64,000 bases of DNA, taken from positions 1 through 64,000 of the forward strand of contig NZ_BMTP01000001.1 of NCBI RefSeq assembly GCF_014649735.1. The letters are read 5' to 3'. This stretch comes from Streptomyces lavendofoliae (GTDB lineage Bacteria > Actinomycetota > Actinomycetes > Streptomycetales > Streptomycetaceae). Both the position numbers and the translations under genes were made by a program. Under the pieces are notes generated by a model. It was given only the letters and a program-made list of their open reading frames with translations, was not told the DNA's origin and did no database searches. Shown here piece by piece: positions 50,216-59,517 of the stretch. The first letter of the stretch is position 1, and the number at the start of each line of letters is the position of its first letter.

Positions 50216-50665
50216 TTACGCGGCGACCGGCTCACGCCCGCGGTCGGTCGCCCGCGAGGACGAGAACACGGTGTCCAGCGACAGCGCGCCCGGGCCGGTG
50301 AAGACCAGCAGCAGCATCGACCAGCAGTACATGGCCGACAGTTCGCCGCCGTTCTGGAGCGGGAACAGGCCCATCGGCTGGTGGACCTTGAAGTACGCGT
50401 ACGCCATCGCGCCCGAGGCGATGAACGCGGCGGCGCGGGTGCCGAGGCCCACCAGCACCAGGGCGCCGCCGACGAGCTCGATGACGGCCGCGTACCAGCC
50501 GGGCCAGCTGCCGGTCGGGACGGTGCCGCCGGTCCCGCCCGCACCGCCCAGGACGCCGAAGAGGGAGGCGGCGCCGTGGCACAGGAACAGCAGGCCGACG
50601 ACGATCCGGAACAGGCCGAGGACGTACGGGCGGCCCTGATCGAGGCGCGCGGATATCTGGGACAT
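50216..50665 (-). CDS. DoxX family membrane protein
   Basis: 149 residues with four membrane segments; LGLFRIVVGLLFLCHGAASLFG and GTRAAAFIASGAMAYAYF are DoxX signatures. Mycobacterial DoxX works with superoxide dismutase and a sulfurtransferase; here no such partner is adjacent. It has GGGATTCCCAT-type sequence upstream (ribosome site AAGGATTCCC). Confidence 0.88.
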   Translation of the reverse strand: MSQISARLDQGRPYVLGLFRIVVGLLFLCHGAASLFGVLGGAGGTGGTVPTGSWPGWYAAVIELVGGALVLVGLGTRAAAFIASGAMAYAYFKVHQPMGLFPLQNGGELSAMYCWSMLLLVFTGPGALSLDTVFSSSRATDRGREPVAA

Positions 50666-50716
50666 GGGAATCCTTCGGTTGGGGACGGAACCGACGAGCC
50701 CCCAGGTTAGGGATTC

Positions 50717-52633
50717 CTAATCAATACTTGCAAGTTCAACATTCGGTCGTTCCGCTTCCGCGGTGGAGCATGCGCGGAGGGCGGCTCGAGCGACCGCGTC
50801 CGTGTCCGAAAGGGTCACCGAGTCGACGCCCGGCCGGGCGCCGGCCGCTGTCACCCAGTGCACGCCCTCCGTGGGGACACCCAGGGCGAAAACGGCCTGG
50901 TCGGCACGCCCCTGACGGTCAATCAGCCGGTACGGGGACGGTGTGACGTCCAGCCCTCCGGTGTCGTATCCGTCCACCACGTGAGTGCGGCACTGGCCGG
51001 ACTCCAGCATTCCGGCGAGCAGTGGGTCGCCAGTGCGCCTCAAGTCGGGCTCCGGCAGCCGGGCCTCGATCAGTGTGGTGGCCGTCACGGCGGATCCCGG
51101 CACATCGGGAGACTCCGCCACGAACGCGCCGTTGTGGGGACGGATGCTCATACGGGGGCCGATCACGTCCAGCACCCCGGCCTCGATCAGGGCTGTCATC
51201 TCCTCGATGCGGCGGCGCGGCGGGCCGATCGAAAGGAAGGCGTTCAGTGGCGTGTACCAGCGGTCCAGGTGGTCCCTGCGCGAGGTGCCCGGCAATCCCG
51301 CGTGGTCGACGACGAGCCGAAGCTCGTTGCGGATGTCGCGCAGCACGTCCAGCGCGGCCTTGACCGGGCCGGTCACGTTGCCGAGCGCCGCGTCGGCCGC
51401 GTCCCGCCGCAGGTGCGCCAGCAGCCAGCCACGGAAGTCCGCCGGTGACCGAAACGTTTCCCCCGCGTACGGGCGCGAGATCCGCTCCCATGACCACCGG
51501 TCGCGGGGCGGCACGGCGTGCGCGTCGAGGGTGTCCTCCGGGGCGGCCAGGAAACGGCCGCGGAAGCCCCTCGGGTGGCGCAGCAGCGTGTCGTAGTACG
51601 TCGTCTCGACCTCCTTGGCCACCAGGGGCCATATCTCGTCCAGGAAGTCCGGCGGGTCACCCGCGTCCGCCCGCTTGCGGAACCTCTCGATGACGTCCGG
51701 GGTCAGCAGCAGCGGCTCATGCCGCGCGGAGGCGCCCTTCTCGTTGTCACCGCGCGCCTGGTACGGGACGCCGCGCCGCGAGCCGGCGTACAACCGGGGC
51801 TCCCGGCCCGACGGGCGGTAGACGCACCGGCCCTGGCCGTCGTGGTGGAACACCCCGCCGCGGCCCTCGGTCAGCAGCGCCATGTGGTCGAAGAAGTTCA
51901 GGCCCAGGCCGCGCAGCAGCACCGGTTCGCCGGGGGCGATCGGAGCCGGGTCGAGGTCCGCCGGGTTGGCGGGCGGGAAGTGGCGCAGGCCGTGCCGGGC
52001 CGCGTACGCGCCCAGGTGGCTGGACGACGGGTCCCGGACGACCGGGAGGTGGCCCTGGGCCAGCACGACCGCGCCCAGTCCGGTGAGGACGGTGCCGTCG
52101 TCCAGCACCAGGGTCCGCGGACCGTCGCCCCCCTCCAGCCGTACGGCACGGGCGGCGTGCACCCGCACGGTCACCTCGCGCGGCGCCTCGGCCACCGCGC
52201 GGGCGAACGCCCATTCCAGATAGGCGCCGTAGCAGGCGCGGGTGGGGTAGTCGTCGGGGCCGAGCCGGTAGGAGCGGGCCGCGGCCCACTCGTACAGGCT
52301 CGGCCCCCGGCGTATCGGGCCCTCGCAGCTCACGCTCTCGTCGGTGAAGACGGTCACCTGGCACGCCACCGTGTTCATGAGCAGTTCGGCCGGCTGGTCG
52401 GTGCGCCATACGCGCCCGGCGCCCGGCGGGGCCGGGTCGACGACATGGACGGTCAGCGGGGTTCCCGGGGCCAGCTCCGGGACGGAGGCGCAGAGCCGTT
52501 CGAGTACGGACGTGCCGCGGGGGCCCGCCCCGACCAGGGCCATGGCATGGGGAACTTCGGACGACAAGACTTCGGACTCCCGGAGCAGGGGGCGGTGTCG
52601 GCGGTGCCCGCGGGGGCGGGCGGAAGTCATCAT
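50717..52633 (-). CDS. FAD/NAD(P)-binding oxidoreductase, PF13454-like
   Basis: About 638 residues, start uncertain (the ATG at 52630 or a later one would also serve). The dinucleotide motif reads MALVGAGPRGTSVLERL, preceding VDPAPPGAGRVWRTDQ; a second is LGAVVLAQGH. The large middle/late part has no recognised catalytic signature. Such proteins are often annotated FAD/NAD(P)-binding; some are linked to hydroxylation of amino acids or siderophore precursors, but nothing here indicates the substrate. Confidence 0.82.
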   Translation of the reverse strand: MMTSARPRGHRRHRPLLRESEVLSSEVPHAMALVGAGPRGTSVLERLCASVPELAPGTPLTVHVVDPAPPGAGRVWRTDQPAELLMNTVACQVTVFTDESVSCEGPIRRGPSLYEWAAARSYRLGPDDYPTRACYGAYLEWAFARAVAEAPREVTVRVHAARAVRLEGGDGPRTLVLDDGTVLTGLGAVVLAQGHLPVVRDPSSSHLGAYAARHGLRHFPPANPADLDPAPIAPGEPVLLRGLGLNFFDHMALLTEGRGGVFHHDGQGRCVYRPSGREPRLYAGSRRGVPYQARGDNEKGASARHEPLLLTPDVIERFRKRADAGDPPDFLDEIWPLVAKEVETTYYDTLLRHPRGFRGRFLAAPEDTLDAHAVPPRDRWSWERISRPYAGETFRSPADFRGWLLAHLRRDAADAALGNVTGPVKAALDVLRDIRNELRLVVDHAGLPGTSRRDHLDRWYTPLNAFLSIGPPRRRIEEMTALIEAGVLDVIGPRMSIRPHNGAFVAESPDVPGSAVTATTLIEARLPEPDLRRTGDPLLAGMLESGQCRTHVVDGYDTGGLDVTPSPYRLIDRQGRADQAVFALGVPTEGVHWVTAAGARPGVDSVTLSDTDAVARAALRACSTAEAERPNVELASID

Positions 52634-53145
52634 GCCGGTGCCGCGCCTCTCACCGAACCCTTGGCCGGAGGATCACCATCCGCTATGGGCGGGATTGTGG
52701 GAGGCCTGATGCGGACGTTCACCGGACATTCACAGCGCGGGCGTGCGGTCCGCCCGCCGCGCCGGGCCGCGATCCGCCCCGCCCCAAGGCCCCCGGCCGG
52801 GCCGCCCGGCCTGCGGTTACGCCCGTCCGGCCCGACCGTCGAACGCCGGCCGCCGCCGGTCCGGGCCGCCTCCGGTCATGCCGACGGCCGGGTTCCGGTC
52901 ACGTCGTCCCGGGGGTCTCTTCCCGTCCGCGTCCGGCGGCCCCGGCTGCCCGCGCCCCGCCTGCCCGCGCCCCGGCCCGCGTGCGCCTCCGTCCCGGCCG
53001 CCTCCGCACCCCGGCCCGCGTGCGCCTCCGTCCCGGCCGCCTCCGCGCCCGGCGCGACCGCGCCTGCGGCGCGGCGACCGCCTCTCCGCCTCCGGCGCGA
53101 CCACCCGCCGCGCCCGCCGCGCCCCGGGCCTGACCGCGCCTCCGC
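52634..53145. other. Intergenic region with tandem repeats
   Basis: 512 bases, nearly all G+C, including the 39-bp repeat below. No gene with a believable start was found. Confidence 0.5.
52971..53047. repeat. 39-bp tandem repeat, about two copies
   Basis: The unit starting CCCGGCCCGCGTGCGCCTCC recurs at 52971 and 53010, almost unchanged. A 15-bp CTGCCCGCGCCCCGC repeat precedes it. Confidence 0.7.
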
Positions 53146-54837
<1,692 letters not shown>

Positions 54838-55080
54838 GCCCGCCTCCTCATCGACTCCGTGGACTCGTCCACCGGCTCGTTCATCCCCGGGGAGACCGCG
54901 ATCCCCGCAGGGACCACGTTCCCGCGATCACCGCGATCACGTTCCCGGATCACCGCGGACTCCGCGGTCACCAGCTCCCGGCGACCTCAGCGGTCCCCGC
55001 GGAGGCCGCCTCCGCCGACTCGTCCGTACTACTTCTGTACGGTACGGGGCGGAGGAGGCGCAAGGAACCGGGAGAGCAGG

Positions 55081-55725
55081 TCAGCAGCCGTTGAGCACCG
55101 ACTGCAAAGCGCTCTTCTCCGCGGAGTCCACGCTCAGGTTCCAGTGGTACTTCACGTGTACCCACATCCGGGCGTACGTGCAGCGGTACGCGGTGCGCGG
55201 CGGCAGCCACTCGGCGGGGTCGAGGTCGCTCTTGGCCTGGTTGACGTCGTCGGTGACCGCGATGAGCTGCGGGCGGGTGAGGTCGTTGGCGAAGGACTGG
55301 CGCTGAGAGGTGGTCCAGGCGTTCGCGCCGGAGCGCCACGCCTCGGCCAGGGCGACGACGTGGTCGATGTCGAGGTCCGACGCCGCGCGCCAGGTGGCGC
55401 CGTCGTACTCGGAGTACCAACTGCCGCTGACCGCCGCGCAGCCGGAGTCCTGGACGACGTTGACACCGTCGCGCTTGAGGACGACTTCGCGGGTGTTGCA
55501 ACTGCCCGACTGGGTGACCCAGTGCGGGAACAGGTCGCGGCTGTAGCCGCTGGAGGAACCTTCCGCCTTCACCGTGAGCTGGCCCAGGTAGGTACGGGCG
55601 GTGGCGGCGCTGATCGGGGTGGGCGGAGCGGCCTGGGCGGCGGGGGCGGTGGCCAGGACGCCGGTGGCGGTGAGTGCGGCGGAGGCGGCGAGGACGGCTA
55701 TTCGACGCGCGTAGACACCGGACAT
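55081..55725 (-). CDS. Secreted HNH nuclease (DUF1524/GmrSD-C-like)
   Basis: 214 residues with AAGGGAG upstream. A signal peptide at 1-33 ends APAAQAAPP. The catalytic stretch DLDIDHVVALAEAWRSGA with NDLTRPQLIAV, NQAKSDLDP and EWLPP is the extracellular HNH/DUF1524 nuclease type; the DHVV His is the general base. Four Cys in the mature part (CNTREVV, SGCAAV, YRCTY, LNGC) suggest disulfides. Probably degrades external DNA for nutrient use or competition. Confidence 0.88.
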   Translation of the reverse strand: MSGVYARRIAVLAASAALTATGVLATAPAAQAAPPTPISAATARTYLGQLTVKAEGSSSGYSRDLFPHWVTQSGSCNTREVVLKRDGVNVVQDSGCAAVSGSWYSEYDGATWRAASDLDIDHVVALAEAWRSGANAWTTSQRQSFANDLTRPQLIAVTDDVNQAKSDLDPAEWLPPRTAYRCTYARMWVHVKYHWNLSVDSAEKSALQSVLNGC

Positions 55726-55914
55726 GGGTAACTCCCTTGGGATGTGGGGGCGGTGGCCGGCTGCCCGGTCGGGCTGCTCGGTCATCGTGGTGGCGCCAGG
55801 TTGCCCCGGGGGATGCGCCGGGTTACAGAGTGACGACATGCGCACGTCACATCAAGGGTTGTGCCCGGTTCCTGACGGCCCGGCACCTGCCTTGTCCGGC
55901 TTTAGGGTTGACGT

Positions 55915-56697
55915 GTGCTGCTGCCCGTCAATGCCACGTTCGCGGCTGTTCTCGCCGTCCTGCTCGCCGTCGCCGCCACCGTCGTGGCGCTCGCCCACCT
56001 GCGGGCGCCGCGCGAGATCGTCACGGCGGGGGTGCGGGCGGCGGCGCAGCTGGCCGCCGTGTCCCTGGTCATCGGGTGGGTCGTCCGCTCCGTACCGCTG
56101 CTGCTGGCCTTCCTGCTGCTCATGTACGCCGTCGCCGTCCGTACCGCGGGGCGCCGCGTCACGCCCAACGGCACCTGGTGGTGGGCGGCCGTGCCCATCG
56201 CCACCGGGGTCGTCCCCGTCGTCGGCGCGCTGCTGCTGACCGGTCTCGTGCCACCGAAGGGCATCGCCCTGGTGCCGGTGGCCGGCATCCTCATCGGCGG
56301 GGCGCTCACCGCGACCGTGCTCGGCGGGCGGCGCGCCCTGGACGAGCTCGGCACCCGGCACGGCGAGGTGGAGGCGGGGCTGGCGCTCGGGCTGCCGGAG
56401 CGCGACGCGCGGCTGGAGGTGGCCAGGGAAGCGGCGGCGGACGCCCTGCTGCCGGGGCTCGACCAGACGAGGACGGTGGGGCTGGTCACGCTGCCGGGGG
56501 CGTTCGTCGGGATGCTGCTGGGCGGGGCGTCGCCGCTCCAGGCGGGGGCGGTGCAGCTGTTCGTGCTGGTCGGGCTGATGGCCGTGCAGGCCGTGGCGGT
56601 CGCGGCGGTGCTGGAGCTGGTCGCGCGGGGCCGGCTGCACCGGCGCGAGGGGCGGCCGGGCGGATCACGTACCCTGGACGGAGCAGAAGGGGAGTAG
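55915..56697 (+). CDS. FetB-like ABC transporter permease (UPF0014)
   Basis: 260 residues from a GTG. About six or seven membrane segments; REIVTAGVRAAAQLAAVSLV and GIALVPVAGILIGGAL are FetB-type. FetAB exports iron or relatives may handle other metals; the ATPase partner FetA is not seen nearby. Its last codons overlap the manganese riboswitch upstream of the next gene. Confidence 0.85.
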   Translation: MLLPVNATFAAVLAVLLAVAATVVALAHLRAPREIVTAGVRAAAQLAAVSLVIGWVVRSVPLLLAFLLLMYAVAVRTAGRRVTPNGTWWWAAVPIATGVVPVVGALLLTGLVPPKGIALVPVAGILIGGALTATVLGGRRALDELGTRHGEVEAGLALGLPERDARLEVAREAAADALLPGLDQTRTVGLVTLPGAFVGMLLGGASPLQAGAVQLFVLVGLMAVQAVAVAAVLELVARGRLHRREGRPGGSRTLDGAEGE

Positions 56698-56784
56698 CTC
56701 TTCGCCGGAACGTCGACATACTGCTGGGCCTCGCGCCCGGCCGGCGCCCGGAGGCACGCCGTCGGGCGGGCCAGCGAGACCTTC
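56686..56784 (+). ncRNA. yybP-ykoY manganese riboswitch
   Basis: Conserved elements in order: AAGGGGAGTAGCTC (from 56687), GTCGACATACTGC (56712-56724) and GCGAGACCTTC (56774-56784), flanked by a P1 pair GAAGG/CCTTC (56686-56690 with 56780-56784). These are the hallmarks of the yybP-ykoY aptamer, which binds Mn2+. It stands before a GDT1/TMEM165-type gene, a known regulon member. The 5' part overlaps the end of the permease gene (TAG at 56695-56697). Confidence 0.85.
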
Positions 56785-56895
56785 GGCAACAGCAGTGCCA
56801 TGCCTGTCCCCATTCATGGTGCCGCCGTGCCGGAGTGACCCCTGACACGTCTCTTCTCGGTACGGCGGAGCCCGACCGATCGAGGAATCCCACCC

Positions 56896-57480
56896 GTGCT
56901 CAGCCTCACGATCATGGCCATCACCTTCGGCGTCGTCTTCCTCGCCGAGCTTCCCGACAAGACCGCGCTGGCCGGCCTCATGCTGGGCACCCGCTACCGC
57001 GCGTCCTACGTCTTCGCGGGCGTCGCCGCCGCCTTCGCCGTCCACGTCGTGCTCGCGGTGGCCGCGGGCAGCGTCCTGACCCTCCTCCCGCAGCGGCTGG
57101 TGCAGGCCCTGGTGGGCGTGCTGTTCCTGGCGGGCGCGGCGGTGCTGCTGCTGAAGAAGGCCGACGAGGACGAGGAGAACATCAAGGCCCCGGCCGACCA
57201 GTCCTTCTGGAAGGTCTCCGGGGCGGGCTTCATGCTGATCCTGGTCGCGGAGTTCGGCGACCTGACGCAGATCATGACGGCGAACCTCGCCGCCCGCTAC
57301 GACGACCCGCTCTCCGTCGGCCTCGGCGCCGTGCTCGCGCTGTGGGCGGTCGCCGGAATCGGCATCCTGGGCGGCCGCACGCTGATGAAGTACGTGCCGC
57401 TGCGGCTCATCACCAGGGTCGCCGCCTGCCTGATGCTGGCGCTGGCGGGCTTCAGCCTGTACGAGGCGCTGGCGGCGTGA
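56896..57480 (+). CDS. GDT1/TMEM165-family (UPF0016) manganese transporter
   Basis: 194 residues from a GTG with GAGGAA eight bases upstream. About six membrane segments in two repeats carry the paired motifs ELPDKT (18-23) and EFGDLTQ (119-125) diagnostic of the family, variants of EGDKT. Family members export Mn2+ in cyanobacteria and Vibrio. The Mn2+ riboswitch upstream makes a manganese efflux role very likely, turned on when Mn2+ is high. Confidence 0.9.
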   Translation: MLSLTIMAITFGVVFLAELPDKTALAGLMLGTRYRASYVFAGVAAAFAVHVVLAVAAGSVLTLLPQRLVQALVGVLFLAGAAVLLLKKADEDEENIKAPADQSFWKVSGAGFMLILVAEFGDLTQIMTANLAARYDDPLSVGLGAVLALWAVAGIGILGGRTLMKYVPLRLITRVAACLMLALAGFSLYEALAA

Positions 57481-57483
57481 CGC

Positions 57484-58152
57484 CTACGCGGTGACGTGCA
57501 GGCGGATCGCGTCACCGGCGCGGTCCGCCTCCACGCGCACGTGCGTGAGGTCCGGTACGAGGACGTCGGGGGCGAACGCGCCCGCGCGCGGTCCGACGCC
57601 CACCACGCGCATCCCGGCGGCGCGTCCCGCCTCGATGCCCGCCTCGGAGTCCTCGAACACCACGCAGTCCGCGGGGTCGAAGCCCAGCTCGGCGGCGCCC
57701 TTCAGGAACCCCTCGGGGTCCGGCTTGCTGGCGCCCACCATCTCGGCGGTCACGCGCACCCGCGGCATGCGCAGCCCGGCCGCCCCCAAGCGGGCCCGGG
57801 CGAGCGCCCCGTCGGCCGAGGTGACCAGGGCGTGGGGCAGTGCGGCGATGGCGGCCATGAAGGCGGGCGCGCCGCCGATCGGCACGACGCCGTCCAGGTC
57901 GGCGGTCTCCTCGGCGAGCATCACGCGGTTGTCGGCGTGGTTCTCCTCCATGTGGCGGTCCGGGAGGAGGACCGCCATGGTGGCGTAGCCCTGGCGGCCG
58001 TGGACCACCTTGAGGGCCTCCTGCGGGTCGAGCCCGTGCCGCAGCGCCCAGCGGCGCCAGCAGCGCTCCACCACGGCGTCCGAGTTCACGAGCGTGCCGT
58101 CCATGTCGAGCAGGAGGGCCCGGGCGGTCAGGACGGAGGGGGCGGCCGGCAT
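57484..58152 (-). CDS. HAD-superfamily phosphatase (beta-phosphoglucomutase-like group)
   Basis: 222 residues with GGAG before the ATG. Motif I LLDMDGTLVNS, motif II LVTSADGA, motif III ASKPDPEG, motif IV VFEDSEAGIEAG are complete. The GCSK pattern is of the sugar-phosphate phosphatase/mutase subgroup. It is convergent with the GDT1 gene (three bases between stops). Confidence 0.93.
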   Translation of the reverse strand: MPAAPSVLTARALLLDMDGTLVNSDAVVERCWRRWALRHGLDPQEALKVVHGRQGYATMAVLLPDRHMEENHADNRVMLAEETADLDGVVPIGGAPAFMAAIAALPHALVTSADGALARARLGAAGLRMPRVRVTAEMVGASKPDPEGFLKGAAELGFDPADCVVFEDSEAGIEAGRAAGMRVVGVGPRAGAFAPDVLVPDLTHVRVEADRAGDAIRLHVTA

Positions 58153-58375
58153 CGGCGATCTCCACGGGGAGGGTGGGGTGGGGGGTACGAAGTGGCCCGC
58201 CCGCCGGTCAGGGTATACGGGCGGGACCACTTTGTTCCTTCACGATACAAAACCGGGCGGCCGAACGCCAGTCCGCCCCCGTCCGGCGACGCTGGGGGGA
58301 CCGGCGCGGAGGGCGCGGCCTGCCGGCCGGGTTGCCAGAAGGGCGTACGCGGGCGGGGTGAGGCGCGCCGGGGGG

Positions 58376-59317
58376 TCAGCGGGGGGTCGTCTCCGACTCC
58401 AGCCACTCGCGGGTTTCCGGGCCGTACACGCCCCAGCCGTCGCTCCGGAGGTCGCGGGCCTGCTGGTACTGGCCCACGCTCCACTCCACGTCCTTGTTGT
58501 AGCGGCCGTTCATCGGCCCGTCGTAGAGGCCGGCCTCCCGCAGCCGGTGCTGGAGCTCGGTGACCGCCGCCCCGGAGTCGCCGCGCCGCAGGGTGGCCGG
58601 CTCCTCGGGGGAGGGCTCCGCGCTGGGCACCCGGCTCCGGTCGGGCGAGGGCGTCGGCCGGTCCGGGCTGTCCGAGGGACTCGGGGAGGCCGACGCCGAC
58701 GGTGTGTCCGGCACCGCGACGGCCAGGGACGCGGAGACCGTCACCGAGGCGGACGGGGCGGCCGACCGCGACGCGGAGGCCGACGCCGAGGCGGACGGCG
58801 ACCCCGTCCCCGCCGCCGGCCCCGACGGCGACGCCGGCCCGGAGGCCCGCGACGGCCCCTCGGGCTCTCCGCTCGGCCAGGCCGGCGTGCTCGGCCCCAG
58901 GTCGGGAAGGACCCGGTCCGCCTTGCCGTCCCCGCCGGACAGCCCACCCGCGAACGCCGCAACGCCCACCACCGCGACCACCGCCGCCACGGCGCCCACC
59001 ACGGCGTACGGCCGACGGGCACGGCTCCGGGACCGGGCGGCGGCCCGGGCCTGCGCCCGTGTGCCGGCCCGTGCGCCACGCGGCGGGCCCACCGTCTCCA
59101 GCGGTACCAGCTCGGGCTCCAGCGGCACGTACAGCGGCATGGTGGAGACCGGCGTCCCCGGCGGCGGCGCGACGGGGCCGGGCGCCGCCGAGCCCGACGG
59201 CTCCTGACCCCGGCCGGCCTCCCCGCCGAGGTTCACGTACGGACGTATCCCCAGCGTGTCCTCCGTGGAGGCACAACCGCAGTCGCCGTCGCACTCAGGA
59301 CAGAACTGTCCCGTCAA
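58376..59317 (-). CDS. Membrane-anchored peptidoglycan-binding protein
   Basis: 313 residues from a TTG with AAAGGGGAGGGG upstream, which decides the start. An N-terminal Cys-rich cluster (FCPECDGDCGC, 5-15) is followed by a Pro-rich stretch, one membrane segment (about 104-125), about 120 residues of Ser/Ala/Pro repeat linker and a C-terminal PG_binding_1 domain (LRRGDSGAAVTELQHRLREAG). The cytoplasmic Cys cluster probably binds zinc. It may link a cytoplasmic factor to the wall. Confidence 0.85.
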   Translation of the reverse strand: MTGQFCPECDGDCGCASTEDTLGIRPYVNLGGEAGRGQEPSGSAAPGPVAPPPGTPVSTMPLYVPLEPELVPLETVGPPRGARAGTRAQARAAARSRSRARRPYAVVGAVAAVVAVVGVAAFAGGLSGGDGKADRVLPDLGPSTPAWPSGEPEGPSRASGPASPSGPAAGTGSPSASASASASRSAAPSASVTVSASLAVAVPDTPSASASPSPSDSPDRPTPSPDRSRVPSAEPSPEEPATLRRGDSGAAVTELQHRLREAGLYDGPMNGRYNKDVEWSVGQYQQARDLRSDGWGVYGPETREWLESETTPR

Positions 59318-59482
59318 TGTGGGCCCCTCCCCTTTGAACTGCGAGCGATTATGCAGCCCGCCGGGCGCCGTGGAGGACCACGGTCCGCCCCCTCCTCCCC
59401 GTTCAGCGGGCCGTATCGGGACGAAGCGCCCAGGATGGGATGAGGAAACGAGGGGGTACGCGTCCGACCCGCCCGCCCGCGC

Positions 59483-59512
59483 GACGAGGGATGACGAGGG
59501 ATGACGAGGGAG
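59483..59512. repeat. Triplicated 10-bp ribosome-site-like repeat
   Basis: GACGAGGGAT occurs three times in tandem (59483, 59493, 59503; the last copy ends AG rather than AT) just before the exporter ATG, offering three GAGGGA ribosome-site-like motifs, of which the last (59507-59512) is best placed. Confidence 0.7.
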
Positions 59513-59517
59513 AAACC

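Noticed and set aside
48616..50544. Large minus-strand frame across the repeat region and the DedA-like gene.
   Set aside because: Ser/Arg/Pro-rich without a domain; the sense DedA-like frame with membrane segments is preferred.
50726..50735. Palindrome ACTTGCAAGT near the DoxX gene, considered as an operator.
   Set aside because: It lies within the final codons of the FAD/NAD(P) protein gene, so it is explained by coding sequence.
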